64,000 nt of DNA from REEB95 sp050729835 (GCA_050729835.1 JBOHLS010000003.1:62001-126000), one strand, 5' to 3'; counted from the stretch's first letter, positions 53,031 through 62,598 are shown. Translations and numbers: made by a program. Notes: a model not told the origin generated them from the sequence alone.

Positions 53031-53744
53031 ATGCGCTTCCACCGGCTGATCCTCGCCGCCGCGATCGCGCTGGCCGCAATGCAAGTTCCGGCGGTCGCCG
53101 CCGGCGCGCCGACGCTACAGCCCGACGATCACGTTCTCGGCAAAAAGAGCGCGCCGATCACGATCTTCGAATATGCGTCGCTCACCTGTCCGCATTGCGC
53201 CGCGTTCGTGAGCGACACCCTGCCCCAGCTCCAAAAGGATTGGATCGACACCGGCAAGGCCAAGCTGGTGTATCGCGATTATCCGCTCGATGAGTCGGCG
53301 GCCCTGGCCTCGAGGATCGCGCGCTGCTTCCCGGAAGACCGCTATTTCCCCTTCATCGAGACGCTGTTCCAGAACCAGCGCGAATGGGCCTATAGCAGCG
53401 AGGCGTCGACCAAGGCCGCGCTGGCGCGCATCGCCAAGCTCGGCGGCATGAGCCAGGCGCAGTTCGACGCCTGCGCTAGCAACGAGAAACTTTCCGATGC
53501 CGTGCTCAATTCGCGGCTCGTCGCCCAGAACCAGTACGGCATCGATTCGACGCCGACGTTCTTCATCAACGGCACCAAGGTGGTCGGCGACGTGCCTTAT
53601 GACGAGTTCGTCAAATACCTCAGCGGCAAGGCCAGCAAGGCGGCGCCGAACCCGGCCGGCCCAGCGACGGCGGCGAACGACGTCGATCGCGGTGTGATCG
53701 CGACGATCCGGCACTGGTTCGGGTCCTTCATGTCGCGCACCTAG
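53031..53744 (+). CDS. DsbA-family periplasmic thiol oxidoreductase
   Basis: A 237-residue secreted thioredoxin-fold protein. A signal peptide (LILAAAIALAAMQVPAVAA) precedes FEYASLTCPHCAAFV, whose CPHC is the DsbA/DsbG-like active site. GIDSTPTFFINGTKV near residue 183 carries the cis-proline. Insertion of an alpha-helical domain fits the DsbA/ScsC/BdbD group. It makes or reshuffles disulfides in the periplasm. It precedes smc by 14 nt. Confidence 0.9.
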   Translation: MRFHRLILAAAIALAAMQVPAVAAGAPTLQPDDHVLGKKSAPITIFEYASLTCPHCAAFVSDTLPQLQKDWIDTGKAKLVYRDYPLDESAALASRIARCFPEDRYFPFIETLFQNQREWAYSSEASTKAALARIAKLGGMSQAQFDACASNEKLSDAVLNSRLVAQNQYGIDSTPTFFINGTKVVGDVPYDEFVKYLSGKASKAAPNPAGPATAANDVDRGVIATIRHWFGSFMSRT

Positions 53745-53758
53745 CCCGCAGCCCGATC

Positions 53759-56700
53759 GTGCATTTCGCCAAGCTCCGACTCTCCGGCTTCAAATCCTTC
53801 GTCGACCCGACCGAACTCGTGATCGAGCCCGGCATGACCGGGATCGTCGGGCCGAACGGTTGTGGCAAGTCGAACATCCTCGATGCGATGCGCTGGGTGA
53901 TGGGCGAGACCTCGGCCAAGCGGCTGCGCGGCAGCGAGATGGACGACGTGATCTTCTCGGGCACGAGCGCGCGGCCCGCGCGCAACGTCGCCGAAGTGAT
54001 GCTGCACCTCGACAACGGCGCGCACGACGCGCCGCAGCCCTACGAGGCACATAACGAGATCCAGATCCAGCGCCGCATCGAGCGCGGCATCGGCTCGGAC
54101 TATCGCATCAACAGCCGCGACGTCCGCGCCCGCGACGTGCAGTTGCTGTTCGCCGACGTCGCCACCGGCGCCAATTCGAGCGCCATCCTGAGCCAGGGCC
54201 GCATCGGCGCAATCATCAGCGCCAAGCCCGCCGACCGCCGGATGCTGCTTGAGGAAGCCGCCGGCATCGCCGGCCTCCATTCGCGCCGACACGAGGCGGA
54301 GCTGCGCCTCAAGGCCGCCGAGACCAACCTGGCACGGCTCGACGACGTGCTGCGCACGCTCGAGACCCAGCTCGAGAGCCTGAAGAAGCAGGCGCGCCAG
54401 GCGCAACGCTATCGCCGCCTGTCGGATTGGATCCGCCGCGCCGAAGCGACCGTGCTGCATCTGCGCTACGCCGCCGCCACCGGCGAGCTGACGGCGTCGG
54501 AAGAGCGGCTGCGCGCCGCCGAACGCGTCGTCGCCGAACGCATGACCGCCGCCGCCGCGGCCGATCGGCTGCGCGAAGCCGCCGCTTCCGAGCTGCCGGC
54601 GCTGCGCCAGAGCGAGGCGGTGGCCTCGGCCGAGCTGCAACGACTGACCTTGGCGCGTCAGGCGCTCGACGACGAAGAGCGGCGCATCACCGCGGCGCGC
54701 CAATCAGCCGAGGCGCGGCTCGAACAGCTCGCCGCCGACCTCAAGCGCGAGGACGAACTCGCTGCCGACGCCCGCACCGCGCTGGCGCGGCTTGGCGAGG
54801 AACGCCAGTCGCTCGCCGCGGCCCAGCAGGACGAACGGCACGCGCAGGCGAAAGCGACCGAGGATCTGGCGCGCGCCGCCGAAGCGGTGGGGACGCTCGA
54901 CGCCCAGATCACCGCGCTGACCGAGCGCGTCGCCGCCGAGGAGGCGCGCCGCGCCGCCTTGACGACGCGGATCGCCGAAGCCGGCGAGCGCCAAGCCCGC
55001 CTCAAGGACCGCGCCGACGAGATCGCGCGCCAACGCACAGCGCTCGAAGCCGAGGCCGGTGCCCGCGGCGTCGGCGCCGAAATCCTGGCCGCGCTCAAGG
55101 CGGCGGACGCTGCCGCGGAAGAAAGCCGCGCCGCCATGGCAGCCGCCGAACAAGCCCTGGCCGAGGCGCAAGCCGCCGAGGCCGAGGCGCGCGCGCCGCT
55201 GGAAGCGGCCGAGATGAACCGGACCAAGCTCAAGGCCGAGAGCGAGGCCCTGCAACAGCTGTTGGCCAAGCCCGACCAAGACAAATGGCCGGCGGTGCTC
55301 GACGCCATCCAGGTGGCGCACGGCTTCGAGGCGGCGCTCGGCGCCGCGCTCGGCGACGATCTGACCGCACCGACCGACACCGCCGCGCCGGCGCACTGGT
55401 TCGGCCTTCCCGACTATGCCGATGCGCCGCCGCTGCCGGCCGGTCTGGCGCGGCTGTCGGAGCACGTCACCGCGCCGCCGCCATTGATCCGCCGCCTCAA
55501 TCAGATCGGCGTCGTCGCGACGGCCGCCGAAGGCGAGCGGCTCCAGGCGGAATTGCGGCCGGGCCAGCGGCTGGTCAGCCGCGACGGTGGCCTGTGGCGC
55601 TGGGACGGTTTCCGCCGCCTGCCGGGCGCGCCGGCGGCCGCGACCCAGCGGCTCAAACAGCGCCACCGCCTGACCGAACTGGCGCACGAACTGCAAGATG
55701 CCGAAACCGAGGTCGCCCGACGGCAGGGCGCGCTCGAAGCGGCGCATCGCCACATGCGCGAGCGGGCCGAAGCCGATCGTCAGGCCCGCCAACGCGCCCG
55801 CGAGACACTCGACGCGCTGGCCGATATCCGCAGTCATGAAGCCGAGCTGGCCCGCGCCGCCGCTGCCATCGTCTCGCGGCGCGTGGCGCTCGAAGAAGCG
55901 GCGCAGCGGCTGACGCTCGATCGCGCCGAGGCCGAGGCGGAAGCCGGCGCGGCGCGCACCGCGCTTGACGCCCTGCCCGACCCGACCAAGGGCCGCGACG
56001 AGATTCAAGTGGCGCGCGGCAATCTTGCCGAGCGGCGCGCCTTGCAGCAGGCGCATCAGGGCGAGCACGACCGGCTGGTGCGCGAGGCGGCAGCGCGCGG
56101 CGAGCGGCTGACGGCAATCGGCGTCGAGCTGCAATCGTGGGAGCAGCGCGCCGAGGCGGCTTCCCGCCAGCGCCAGACGCTCGAAGGCCGGCGCAATGCG
56201 TTGCATGCCGAGATCGAATCGCTTGCGCAGCGGCCGCGAGAAATCGCCGTCGAGCGCGACAAGCTGGCCGAGACCATCGCCGGCTCGACGGCGCGCCGCA
56301 ACCAGGCAGCGGACGCGCTGGCGGCGGGTGAAGCCAGGCTGGGCGAGGCGGACAAGACCGCGCGTGCGGCCGAGGCCGCCGCCGGCGAGGCGCGCGAGGA
56401 ACGGGTGCGCGCCGAAGGCATCCGCGATCAGGCGGTGCTCGCGCGCACAACCATCGCCGAAGCCATCGCCGAAAAGTTGCAGGCCAAGCCAGGCGAAGTC
56501 CTGGCCGCGGCCGGCATCGAGCCCGACGAGGAGCTGCCCGAGATCGGTGCCGCCACCACGCGGCTCGAGCGCCTGTTGCGCGAACGCGAGAACATGGGCC
56601 CGGTGAACCTGGTCGCCGAGGCGGAATCGCGCGAGATCGAGGAGCGCCTCAACGGCCTTAATCGCGAGCGCGAGGACCTGGTCGGCGCCATCGCCAAGCT

Positions 56701-57226
56701 GCGCCAGGGCATCGCCGCGCTCAACCGCGAGGGCCGCGAGCGCCTGCTCGCTGCTTTCACCCAGGTCAACGATCATTTCGGCAAGCTGTTCGTGCGGCTG
56801 TTCGGCGGCGGCAACGCCCATCTGCGGCTCGACCCGGGCGAGGACGATGATCCGCTCCAGGCCGGGCTCGAGATCATGGCGAGCCCGCCGGGCAAGAAGC
56901 TGCAGAATCTGACGCTGCTGTCGGGCGGCGAGCAGGCGCTCACCGCGTTGGCGCTGCTGTTTGCCGTCTTCCTCACCAACCCGGCGCCGATCTGCGTTCT
57001 CGACGAGGTCGACGCGCCGCTTGACGACGCCAACGTGGATCGCTTCTGCCGCCTGGTCGCCGAGATTGCCGAAAGCGCGGAGACCCGGTTCCTGATCATC
57101 ACCCACCACCGCCTGACCATGGCGCGGGTTGACCGGCTCTACGGCGTCACCATGGGCGAAAAAGGCGTGTCGCAGCTGGTTTCAGTCGACCTCCAAGGCA
57201 TCGAGCAGCTTCGTCGCACCGCTTGA
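53759..57226 (+). CDS. smc: chromosome segregation protein SMC
   Basis: A 1155-residue condensin ATPase. Walker A is IVGPNGCGKSNILDAMRW at about residue 27. Long coiled-coil arms surround a hinge at about residues 500-600, and the C-terminal ABC signature LSGGEQALTALALLFAVF and Walker B PICVLDEVDAPLDDAN are intact. The start is GTG 53759. It folds and segregates the chromosome with ScpAB. The alanine/arginine-rich arms give many false reading frames on the other strand. Confidence 0.96.
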   Translation: MHFAKLRLSGFKSFVDPTELVIEPGMTGIVGPNGCGKSNILDAMRWVMGETSAKRLRGSEMDDVIFSGTSARPARNVAEVMLHLDNGAHDAPQPYEAHNEIQIQRRIERGIGSDYRINSRDVRARDVQLLFADVATGANSSAILSQGRIGAIISAKPADRRMLLEEAAGIAGLHSRRHEAELRLKAAETNLARLDDVLRTLETQLESLKKQARQAQRYRRLSDWIRRAEATVLHLRYAAATGELTASEERLRAAERVVAERMTAAAAADRLREAAASELPALRQSEAVASAELQRLTLARQALDDEERRITAARQSAEARLEQLAADLKREDELAADARTALARLGEERQSLAAAQQDERHAQAKATEDLARAAEAVGTLDAQITALTERVAAEEARRAALTTRIAEAGERQARLKDRADEIARQRTALEAEAGARGVGAEILAALKAADAAAEESRAAMAAAEQALAEAQAAEAEARAPLEAAEMNRTKLKAESEALQQLLAKPDQDKWPAVLDAIQVAHGFEAALGAALGDDLTAPTDTAAPAHWFGLPDYADAPPLPAGLARLSEHVTAPPPLIRRLNQIGVVATAAEGERLQAELRPGQRLVSRDGGLWRWDGFRRLPGAPAAATQRLKQRHRLTELAHELQDAETEVARRQGALEAAHRHMRERAEADRQARQRARETLDALADIRSHEAELARAAAAIVSRRVALEEAAQRLTLDRAEAEAEAGAARTALDALPDPTKGRDEIQVARGNLAERRALQQAHQGEHDRLVREAAARGERLTAIGVELQSWEQRAEAASRQRQTLEGRRNALHAEIESLAQRPREIAVERDKLAETIAGSTARRNQAADALAAGEARLGEADKTARAAEAAAGEAREERVRAEGIRDQAVLARTTIAEAIAEKLQAKPGEVLAAAGIEPDEELPEIGAATTRLERLLRERENMGPVNLVAEAESREIEERLNGLNREREDLVGAIAKLRQGIAALNREGRERLLAAFTQVNDHFGKLFVRLFGGGNAHLRLDPGEDDDPLQAGLEIMASPPGKKLQNLTLLSGGEQALTALALLFAVFLTNPAPICVLDEVDAPLDDANVDRFCRLVAEIAESAETRFLIITHHRLTMARVDRLYGVTMGEKGVSQLVSVDLQGIEQLRRTA

Positions 57227-57244
57227 TTTGGCGCTTTCCCGCGC

Positions 57245-57273
57245 TTGACTCGCCGGACCACGCCTTTTAGAAG
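57245..57273 (+). promoter_or_regulatory. probable promoter of the F0 ATP synthase operon
   Basis: TTGACT (57245-57250), a 17-nt spacer and TAGAAG (57268-57273) lie 87 nt before atpI. The -35 matches 5 of 6 and the -10 matches 4 of 6 consensus bases. It is the only good promoter-like pair in the smc-atpI gap. Confidence 0.5.
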
Positions 57274-57359
57274 ATGCGCGCCTTTCCGGCGCGGGGGGAG
57301 TTGCCGCGCGCCCGCGACGCAGGAAAATCTCTCAAGTATCCCCAGTGGTTGGGTCGGTC

Positions 57360-57668
57360 ATGGGTGAGGATCCGGGTAAAGTACATGGTGACCGGGGGTC
57401 GTTCGATCAGCGCCTGGAAGCGGCACGGCGGAGTGCCGGACTGGACGATGACGAGGCCGCTTCGCGCCCGACCGGGGGCAACGCGCTCAACCTCGCGATG
57501 CAATTGGGCGCCGAGATGGTTGCGGCGCTCGCGGTCGCCATCGCCCTCGGCTACGGGTTGGACAAGCTGCTCCACACCTCGCCGTGGTTCATGATCGGCT
57601 TCGTGCCGATCGGGGCGGCGGCCGGCGTTTTCAACCTGGTGCGGGCGATGGGAACGTCGAAGGACTGA
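57360..57668 (+). CDS. atpI: ATP synthase assembly protein AtpI/AtpZ
   Basis: A 102-residue protein with two membrane helices (about 48-68 and 77-98: LGAEMVAALAVAIALGYGL and FMIGFVPIGAAAGVFNLVRA) after a charged N-terminus. This is the AtpI/AtpZ type encoded at the head of alphaproteobacterial F0 operons, where it aids c-ring assembly or Mg/Ca handling. ATG 57360 fits; GTG 57345 would add five residues. Confidence 0.85.
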   Translation: MGEDPGKVHGDRGSFDQRLEAARRSAGLDDDEAASRPTGGNALNLAMQLGAEMVAALAVAIALGYGLDKLLHTSPWFMIGFVPIGAAAGVFNLVRAMGTSKD

Positions 57669-57681
57669 CTCGGGATACGGT

Positions 57682-58437
57682 ATGGCTCAGAAACAAGCAA
57701 TCGACGCGCTCGGCCAATTCAAGCTGACCACCGGACTTGGCGGGTTGGGTCGCGCCTCCGATTTCACCAATTCGAACGAGATGATGCTGCTCGCCGCGGT
57801 CATCGTGGTGGCGCTCTTTATCGTCGCGCTCCGGCATCGCGCGCTCGTGCCCGGCCGATTGCAGGGCCTTGCCGAGCTGACCTATGAATTCGTCTACCAG
57901 ATGGTGCTTGACACCATCGGGCCGGAAGGCAAGCGCTTCTTTCCCTTCGTGTTCACGCTCTTCGCCTTCATCCTGCTCGGCAACGTGCTCGGCCTATTTC
58001 CGTATTTCTTCGCCTTCACGAGCCACATCGCGATCACCGGGGCGCTCGCCGTCTTCGTCTTCGTGCTCTCGACCCTCGTTGGCTTCTGGTATCACGGAAT
58101 CGGCTTCCTGAAGTTCTTCTCGCCGCCCGGCGTCCCCGTCTGGCTGCTGCCGCTGCTGATTCCGATCGAGATCGTCTCGTACGCCTCGCGGCCGATCTCC
58201 CTTTCGGTCCGACTTTTCGCCAACATGACCGCCGGCCACGTGATGTGGGAAGTCTTCGCCGGCTTCATGCTGCTGCTGGTCGCGAGCATGGGCGCGGTCG
58301 GCGTCGTGGCATCGATCATCCCGCTCGGCCTGAACATCGCGCTGGCGGCCCTCGAATTCCTGGTCGCCGTTCTGCAGGCCTACGTCTTCGCCGTGCTCAC
58401 CTGCCTCTATCTGCACGACGCAATCCATATGCACTGA
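57682..58437 (+). CDS. atpB: F0F1 ATP synthase subunit a
   Basis: The 251-residue membrane subunit forming the proton half-channels. SLSVRLFANMTAGH contains the essential arginine (about residue 177), and the C-terminal LAALEFLVAVLQAYVFAVLTCLYL helices are well conserved. Five or six membrane helices are visible. It follows atpI by 13 nt. Confidence 0.96.
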   Translation: MAQKQAIDALGQFKLTTGLGGLGRASDFTNSNEMMLLAAVIVVALFIVALRHRALVPGRLQGLAELTYEFVYQMVLDTIGPEGKRFFPFVFTLFAFILLGNVLGLFPYFFAFTSHIAITGALAVFVFVLSTLVGFWYHGIGFLKFFSPPGVPVWLLPLLIPIEIVSYASRPISLSVRLFANMTAGHVMWEVFAGFMLLLVASMGAVGVVASIIPLGLNIALAALEFLVAVLQAYVFAVLTCLYLHDAIHMH

Positions 58438-58507
58438 CACTCAGTCGAGCGTTGCGCCGTCAAACCACTTCGTCCATAAGTTCGCCAGATTGGAAAGGAT
58501 CTCTGAC

Positions 58508-58741
58508 ATGGATATCGACTCTGCCCTCCTTGCCCGCGACCTCGGTGCCGGCCTTGCCACCATCGGCGTCGCCGGCGCCGGTGTCGGCATCGGCAATCTT
58601 TTCGGCTCGTTCGTGAGCGCCGTCGGCCGCAACCCGGCTGTCCGCGACCGCTTGTTCCGCGACGTGCTGCTGGGGTTCGCGCTGACCGAAGCCGTCGCGC
58701 TCTACGCCCTGGTGATCGCGCTGATCATCCTGTTCGCCTGA
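58508..58741 (+). CDS. atpE: F0F1 ATP synthase subunit c
   Basis: The 77-residue ring subunit: two hydrophobic helices joined by GRNPAVRDRLFRD, with the proton-carrying glutamate in GFALTEAVALYALV. A glycine-rich first helix (GAGLATIGVAGAGVGIGN) is typical. ATG 58508 has GGAAAGGA about 10 nt upstream. It lies 70 nt after atpB. Confidence 0.96.
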   Translation: MDIDSALLARDLGAGLATIGVAGAGVGIGNLFGSFVSAVGRNPAVRDRLFRDVLLGFALTEAVALYALVIALIILFA

Positions 58742-58774
58742 TTGACGTCATCGCCCGTCATCAAGCGTCCCGCC

Positions 58775-59350
58775 ATGCGCTTTGCACGCTCAGCCACGGT
58801 AGCCGGACTCGCGGTCGCGTTATCGACCGCGTCTGCGAGCGCCATCGCGGCCGAAAGCGCGATGCCGCAGATGGATTTCGCCGATCCGCTCACCTTCGCG
58901 CAGGTGATCTGGATGGCGGTGATCATGATCGTGCTGTACGTCCTGATGGCGCGGTGGGCGCTGCCGCAGCTCGGCAGCGTGATCGAGAACCGCAAACGGC
59001 GCATCGACGAGGATCTCAAGGCGGCGTCGCAGGCCCGGACCGAGGCGACCCGGGTGGTCGCGGAAGTCGAGCAAGCCATCCGCAACGCCCACAGCGAGGG
59101 CCAAGCCGCCATCGCCAGCGCGATGGCCGAGGCCGAGAACAAGACGCGGGCCGAGTCGGATAAGCTGAAAGCCCGCCTCGACGCGGATTTGGCCCGCGCC
59201 AAGGCGGAAATCGAGCAGACCCGACGCGCGGCCTTGGCGGTGCTGCGCCCGGTGGCCGAGGACGTGGCGCGCGCGCTGGTCGAGCGGCTGACCGGTCGTC
59301 ACGCGGAGCGCGCCGCGGTCGCCCAGGCTTTGGACGCGGCTCAGCGGTAG
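58775..59350 (+). CDS. atpF2: F0F1 ATP synthase subunit b'
   Basis: The 191-residue second stator subunit found in photosynthetic and many other alphaproteobacteria. A leading signal-like segment (residues 5-24) is followed by a membrane helix (VIWMAVIMIVLYVLMARW) and a long charged coiled coil (DEDLKAASQARTEATRVVAE). It pairs with subunit b. ATG 58775 is used; a TTG at 58742 directly after the atpE stop is an alternative start. Confidence 0.9.
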   Translation: MRFARSATVAGLAVALSTASASAIAAESAMPQMDFADPLTFAQVIWMAVIMIVLYVLMARWALPQLGSVIENRKRRIDEDLKAASQARTEATRVVAEVEQAIRNAHSEGQAAIASAMAEAENKTRAESDKLKARLDADLARAKAEIEQTRRAALAVLRPVAEDVARALVERLTGRHAERAAVAQALDAAQR

Positions 59351-59359
59351 AAACCGATC

Positions 59360-59884
59360 ATGGAATACGCCGCGCTGCACGGGATCATCTGGGCCAAGGG
59401 GACCTTCTGGGTCACCGTCGCCGTCCTCATCTTCCTGGCGCTCGCCGGACGGAAGATCGTCGCCGCTATCGTCCAAATGCTCGACGATCGCAGCGCGGAA
59501 ATCCGCCGCCAGCTCGACGAGGCGGCGCGCCTGCGCGCCGAGGCCGAGGCCATGCTGAAAGATGCTGAAACGCGCAAGAGCCAGGCTTTGGCCCAGGTGC
59601 ACGACATGCTCGCCGCCGCATCGCGCGACGCCGAGCGGCTGGCCGCCAAGCTGATCGCCGAGGCGCACGCCGTCGCCAAGCGCCGCGAGCAGATGGTCGA
59701 GGAACAGATCGTCGCGGCGCGTCACGCCGCAGTCGAGGATATCCAGCAGCAAGCCGCCGCGCTGGCATGCCGGGCGACCGAAATCGTCCTGCGCCAGATG
59801 ACCGGCAGTGAGCAAGGCAAGCAACTCATCGATGCCTCGATCACCGGCTTGCCCGAGGCCTTCAGCCGACGCGCCGCCTACTGA
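59360..59884 (+). CDS. atpF: F0F1 ATP synthase subunit b
   Basis: The 174-residue stator b subunit with an N-terminal membrane helix (GTFWVTVAVLIFLALAG) and a cytosolic coiled coil (RSAEIRRQLDEAARLRAEAEAML). It completes the F0 operon atpI-B-E-F'-F; the F1 genes must lie elsewhere, as usual in this group. It converges on alanine dehydrogenase with a one-base gap. Confidence 0.94.
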   Translation: MEYAALHGIIWAKGTFWVTVAVLIFLALAGRKIVAAIVQMLDDRSAEIRRQLDEAARLRAEAEAMLKDAETRKSQALAQVHDMLAAASRDAERLAAKLIAEAHAVAKRREQMVEEQIVAARHAAVEDIQQQAAALACRATEIVLRQMTGSEQGKQLIDASITGLPEAFSRRAAY

Positions 59885-59885
59885 G

Positions 59886-61016
59886 TTACGCCCCGCCCGG
59901 TGCGGTAGCCGCCTGCTCGGGCGCGAGATAGACGGCGCCAAGCGATTGCGCCACCGCCGGATGGGTGACGCGGCCGGCCTGGATGTTGAGCCCGGCCATC
60001 AAGTTGCGGTCCTCGGCGACCGCCCGCTTCCAGCCCTTGCCCGCCAGCGCCAGTACGTAGGGCAGCGTCGCGTTGTTGAGAGCGAAAGTCGAGGTGCGCG
60101 CGACCGCGCCCGGCATGTTGGTGACGCAATAATGGATCACGCCGTCCTCGACATAGGTCGGATCGGCATGCGTCGTCGGCCGGCTGGTCTCGCAGCAGCC
60201 GCCCTGGTCGATCGAAATGTCGACGATCACCGAGCCCGGCCGCATGCGTTTTACCATGTCGCGCGTCACCAGCCGGGGCGTCGCCGCGCCGGCGACCAGC
60301 GCGGCGCCGATCACCAGATCGGCCTCAACCACCTCGCGCTCGATGTTCTCGATCGTCGAGAACAGCGTATGGAGTTGCGAGCCGAACTGGAGGTCGAGGG
60401 CGTAGAGCCGCGCCAGCTGCTTGTCGATCACCGTGACATGCGCCTCCATGCCCATGGCGACGCGCGCGGCGTTGGTGCCGGCGACGCCGCCGCCGAGCAC
60501 GACGACGCGCGCGGCCGACACGCCGGGCACGCCGCCGAGGAGAACGCCGGCGCCGCCCTGTTCCTTCTCGAGGCAATGCGCGCCGACCTGCACCGCCATG
60601 CGGCCGGCGACCTCGCTCATCGGCGCCAGAAGCGGCAGCCCGCCGCGCGCGTCGGTCACCGTCTCGTAGGCGATGCAGGTGGCGCCGGAGCACAGCAAGC
60701 CGTCGGCCTGCTGGCGATCGGCGGCGAGATGGAGATAGGTGAATAGCACCTGGCCGCGGCGCAGCATCGCGATCTCGGCCGGCTGGGGCTCCTTCACCTT
60801 GACGATCAGCTCGGCCTTGGCGAAGACCTCGGCCGCACTGGCCGCGACGCTCGCACCGGCACGGCGATAGGCCTCGTCATCGAAGCCGATGCCGCCGCCG
60901 GCGCCGCTTTCGATCACCACCGTCTGGCCGTGATGGACGAGCTCGCGGACGCTGCCCGGCACCAGGCCGACGCGGTATTCATGGGTCTTGATCTCCTTCG
61001 GCACGCCGACCAGCAT
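59886..61016 (-). CDS. ald: alanine dehydrogenase
   Basis: Oxidatively deaminates alanine to pyruvate with NAD, or the reverse. The 376-residue protein begins MLVGVPKEIKTHEYRVGLVP and has KVKEPQPAEIAML (substrate lysine), the NAD loop VLGGGVAGTNAARVAMG and DISIDQGGCCETSRPTTH with the catalytic His/Asp region. The start at 61016 gives the standard length. It is divergent from the PCuAC-like gene. Confidence 0.95.
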   Translation of the reverse strand: MLVGVPKEIKTHEYRVGLVPGSVRELVHHGQTVVIESGAGGGIGFDDEAYRRAGASVAASAAEVFAKAELIVKVKEPQPAEIAMLRRGQVLFTYLHLAADRQQADGLLCSGATCIAYETVTDARGGLPLLAPMSEVAGRMAVQVGAHCLEKEQGGAGVLLGGVPGVSAARVVVLGGGVAGTNAARVAMGMEAHVTVIDKQLARLYALDLQFGSQLHTLFSTIENIEREVVEADLVIGAALVAGAATPRLVTRDMVKRMRPGSVIVDISIDQGGCCETSRPTTHADPTYVEDGVIHYCVTNMPGAVARTSTFALNNATLPYVLALAGKGWKRAVAEDRNLMAGLNIQAGRVTHPAVAQSLGAVYLAPEQAATAPGGA

Positions 61017-61049
61017 GGTCACCCCCGTCCTTGATCCCGTGAACCGCGG

Positions 61050-61499
61050 ATGAACCGTCGCAGCCTGCTCATCGCGCCGTTGGTCTGCCTCCTGGCGTCG
61101 CTTGGCGCGCCGCGCGCCCGCGCCCATTCCTACAAGCTCGGCATGATCGAGATCGGCCACCCTTGGGCCGAGCCCTCGACCGGCGACATTGCCGCCGTCT
61201 TTATGGCGCTCGCCAATATGGGCGACAAGCCCGACCGGCTGACCGGCGCCGCGGCGCCGATTGCCGATGCCGTGCTATTCCAGGACTACGGCAACCATCC
61301 GGTCGATTCGTTCGCGTTGCAGCCAAAGCAGCCGGTGGCGTTGCGCCCCGGCGGGCCCCGAATCGTATTGCAAAGCGTGAAGCGCCCGCTCGTGATTGGC
61401 GACGACTTTCCGCTGACGCTGCGCTTCGCCGCCGCCGGCGACATCACGGTCATGGTGGTGGTCGAGCACGGACCGGCGGAGCCGACACCGGCGCGTTAA
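61050..61499 (+). CDS. PCuAC-domain protein lacking the copper ligands
   Basis: A 149-residue exported protein (signal peptide up to ARAHS) with the PCu(A)C fold: MIEIGHPWAEPSTGDIAAVFMAL, NMGDKPDRLTGAAAP, then GDDFPLTLRFAAAGDITV at the C-terminus. In working PCu(A)C the copper ligands are H/M residues in the ELH, M and HxM positions; here the corresponding stretches read VLFQD, QPKQP and RIVLQ. Copper delivery to cytochrome oxidase by the usual site is therefore unlikely. Its last 50 nt overlap the convergent FAD oxidoreductase gene. Confidence 0.8.
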   Translation: MNRRSLLIAPLVCLLASLGAPRARAHSYKLGMIEIGHPWAEPSTGDIAAVFMALANMGDKPDRLTGAAAPIADAVLFQDYGNHPVDSFALQPKQPVALRPGGPRIVLQSVKRPLVIGDDFPLTLRFAAAGDITVMVVVEHGPAEPTPAR

Positions 61500-62598
61500 C
61501 CCGCGCGACAATGTCATCGGCAATCGCTAGCGAACTGGTCAGGCCGGGCGATTCGATGCCGAAGAGATTGACCAGGCCGGCGATGCCGTGGCGCTCGACG
61601 CCGTCAATGCGGAAATCGGCCGCCGGTTCGTCGCGGCTGCTGATCTTGGGCCGGATGCCGGCATAGCCCGGCTGTAGCGCGCCATCCGGCAGGCCCGGCC
61701 AGTATTTGCGGATCGCCGCGTAGAAGCGCGCGCCGCGGCCCAGATCGACCGTGTAATCGATGCCGTCGATCCATTCCGTATCGGGCCCGAAGCGCCCCTG
61801 CCCGGCAAGATCGGGCGTGTAATGAATGCCGAGCCCGGCATGCTCCGGCACCGGATAGACCGGACGCCGGAACGGCGCCTTGCCGGGCAGCGTGAAATAG
61901 ACGCCGCGGCAATAATAGTCGCGCGGAATACTGGCCGGCGGCACGCCGTCGAGTCGGCGCGCCACGGCTGGCGCGTAGAGGCCGGCGGCGTTGATCAGGA
62001 CCTCGCATTCGAGCGTCAGCTTTTCGTCGTCGGCGATGTCGAGCGCGAAGCCGCCGCCGGCGCGCATCCGGCCGGATACGACCTCGGCGCGCAGCGCGAC
62101 CGTCGCGCCATACGCCTCGGCCTCGCCTTGCAGGCTCAGCATCAGCGCGTGGCTGTCGATCAGCCCGGTGGACGGCGAATGAAAGGCGGCGACGCAGGCG
62201 AGCGCGGGCTCCAACGCGCGTGCCGCCTTAGCCTCGAGCAGCTCCAGGTCGTCGACGCCATTCGCCTTGGCATGTGCCATCACCTTGGCCAGCAGCGGCA
62301 CTTCCGTCTCGTCGGTGGCGACCACCAGCTTGCCGATGCGCCGGGCGGCGATGCCGCGCGCCAAGCAATATTCATAGAGAAGCTTGCGGCCGGCAACGCA
62401 GAATTGCGCCTTGAGACTGTTCGCCGGGTAATAGAGCCCGGCATGGATGATCTCGCTGTTGCGCGACGAGGTGTGCGCGCCGATGTGGCGCTCTTTCTCG
62501 ACCACCAGAACGGTCCGGCTGCTCAACGCCAGGGCGCGCGCCACCGCGAGCCCGACCACGCCGGCGCCGATCACCACGCATTCAACCGATTCGCGCAT
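61450..62598 (-). CDS. FAD-dependent oxidoreductase, L-2-hydroxyglutarate dehydrogenase-like
   Basis: A 382-residue DAO-family flavoprotein. The FAD loop is CVVIGAGVVGLAVARAL, and HTSSRNSEIIHAGLYYP is the L2HGDH-like active-site segment. GIRPKISSRDEPAADF and GLVNLFGIESPGLTSSLAIA complete the C-terminal part. L-2-hydroxyglutarate is the likeliest substrate but related 2-hydroxy acids are possible. ATG 62598 is the start. The 3' end overlaps the PCuAC-like gene by 50 nt in convergent orientation. Confidence 0.85.
   Translation of the reverse strand: MRESVECVVIGAGVVGLAVARALALSSRTVLVVEKERHIGAHTSSRNSEIIHAGLYYPANSLKAQFCVAGRKLLYEYCLARGIAARRIGKLVVATDETEVPLLAKVMAHAKANGVDDLELLEAKAARALEPALACVAAFHSPSTGLIDSHALMLSLQGEAEAYGATVALRAEVVSGRMRAGGGFALDIADDEKLTLECEVLINAAGLYAPAVARRLDGVPPASIPRDYYCRGVYFTLPGKAPFRRPVYPVPEHAGLGIHYTPDLAGQGRFGPDTEWIDGIDYTVDLGRGARFYAAIRKYWPGLPDGALQPGYAGIRPKISSRDEPAADFRIDGVERHGIAGLVNLFGIESPGLTSSLAIADDIVARVNAPVSAPPVRARPPP

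Noticed and set aside
54704..57109. 801-residue minus-strand frame inside smc
   Set aside because: Antisense shadow of the SMC coiled coil; repetitive Leu/Gly/Arg content, no signal, no ribosome site, no domain.
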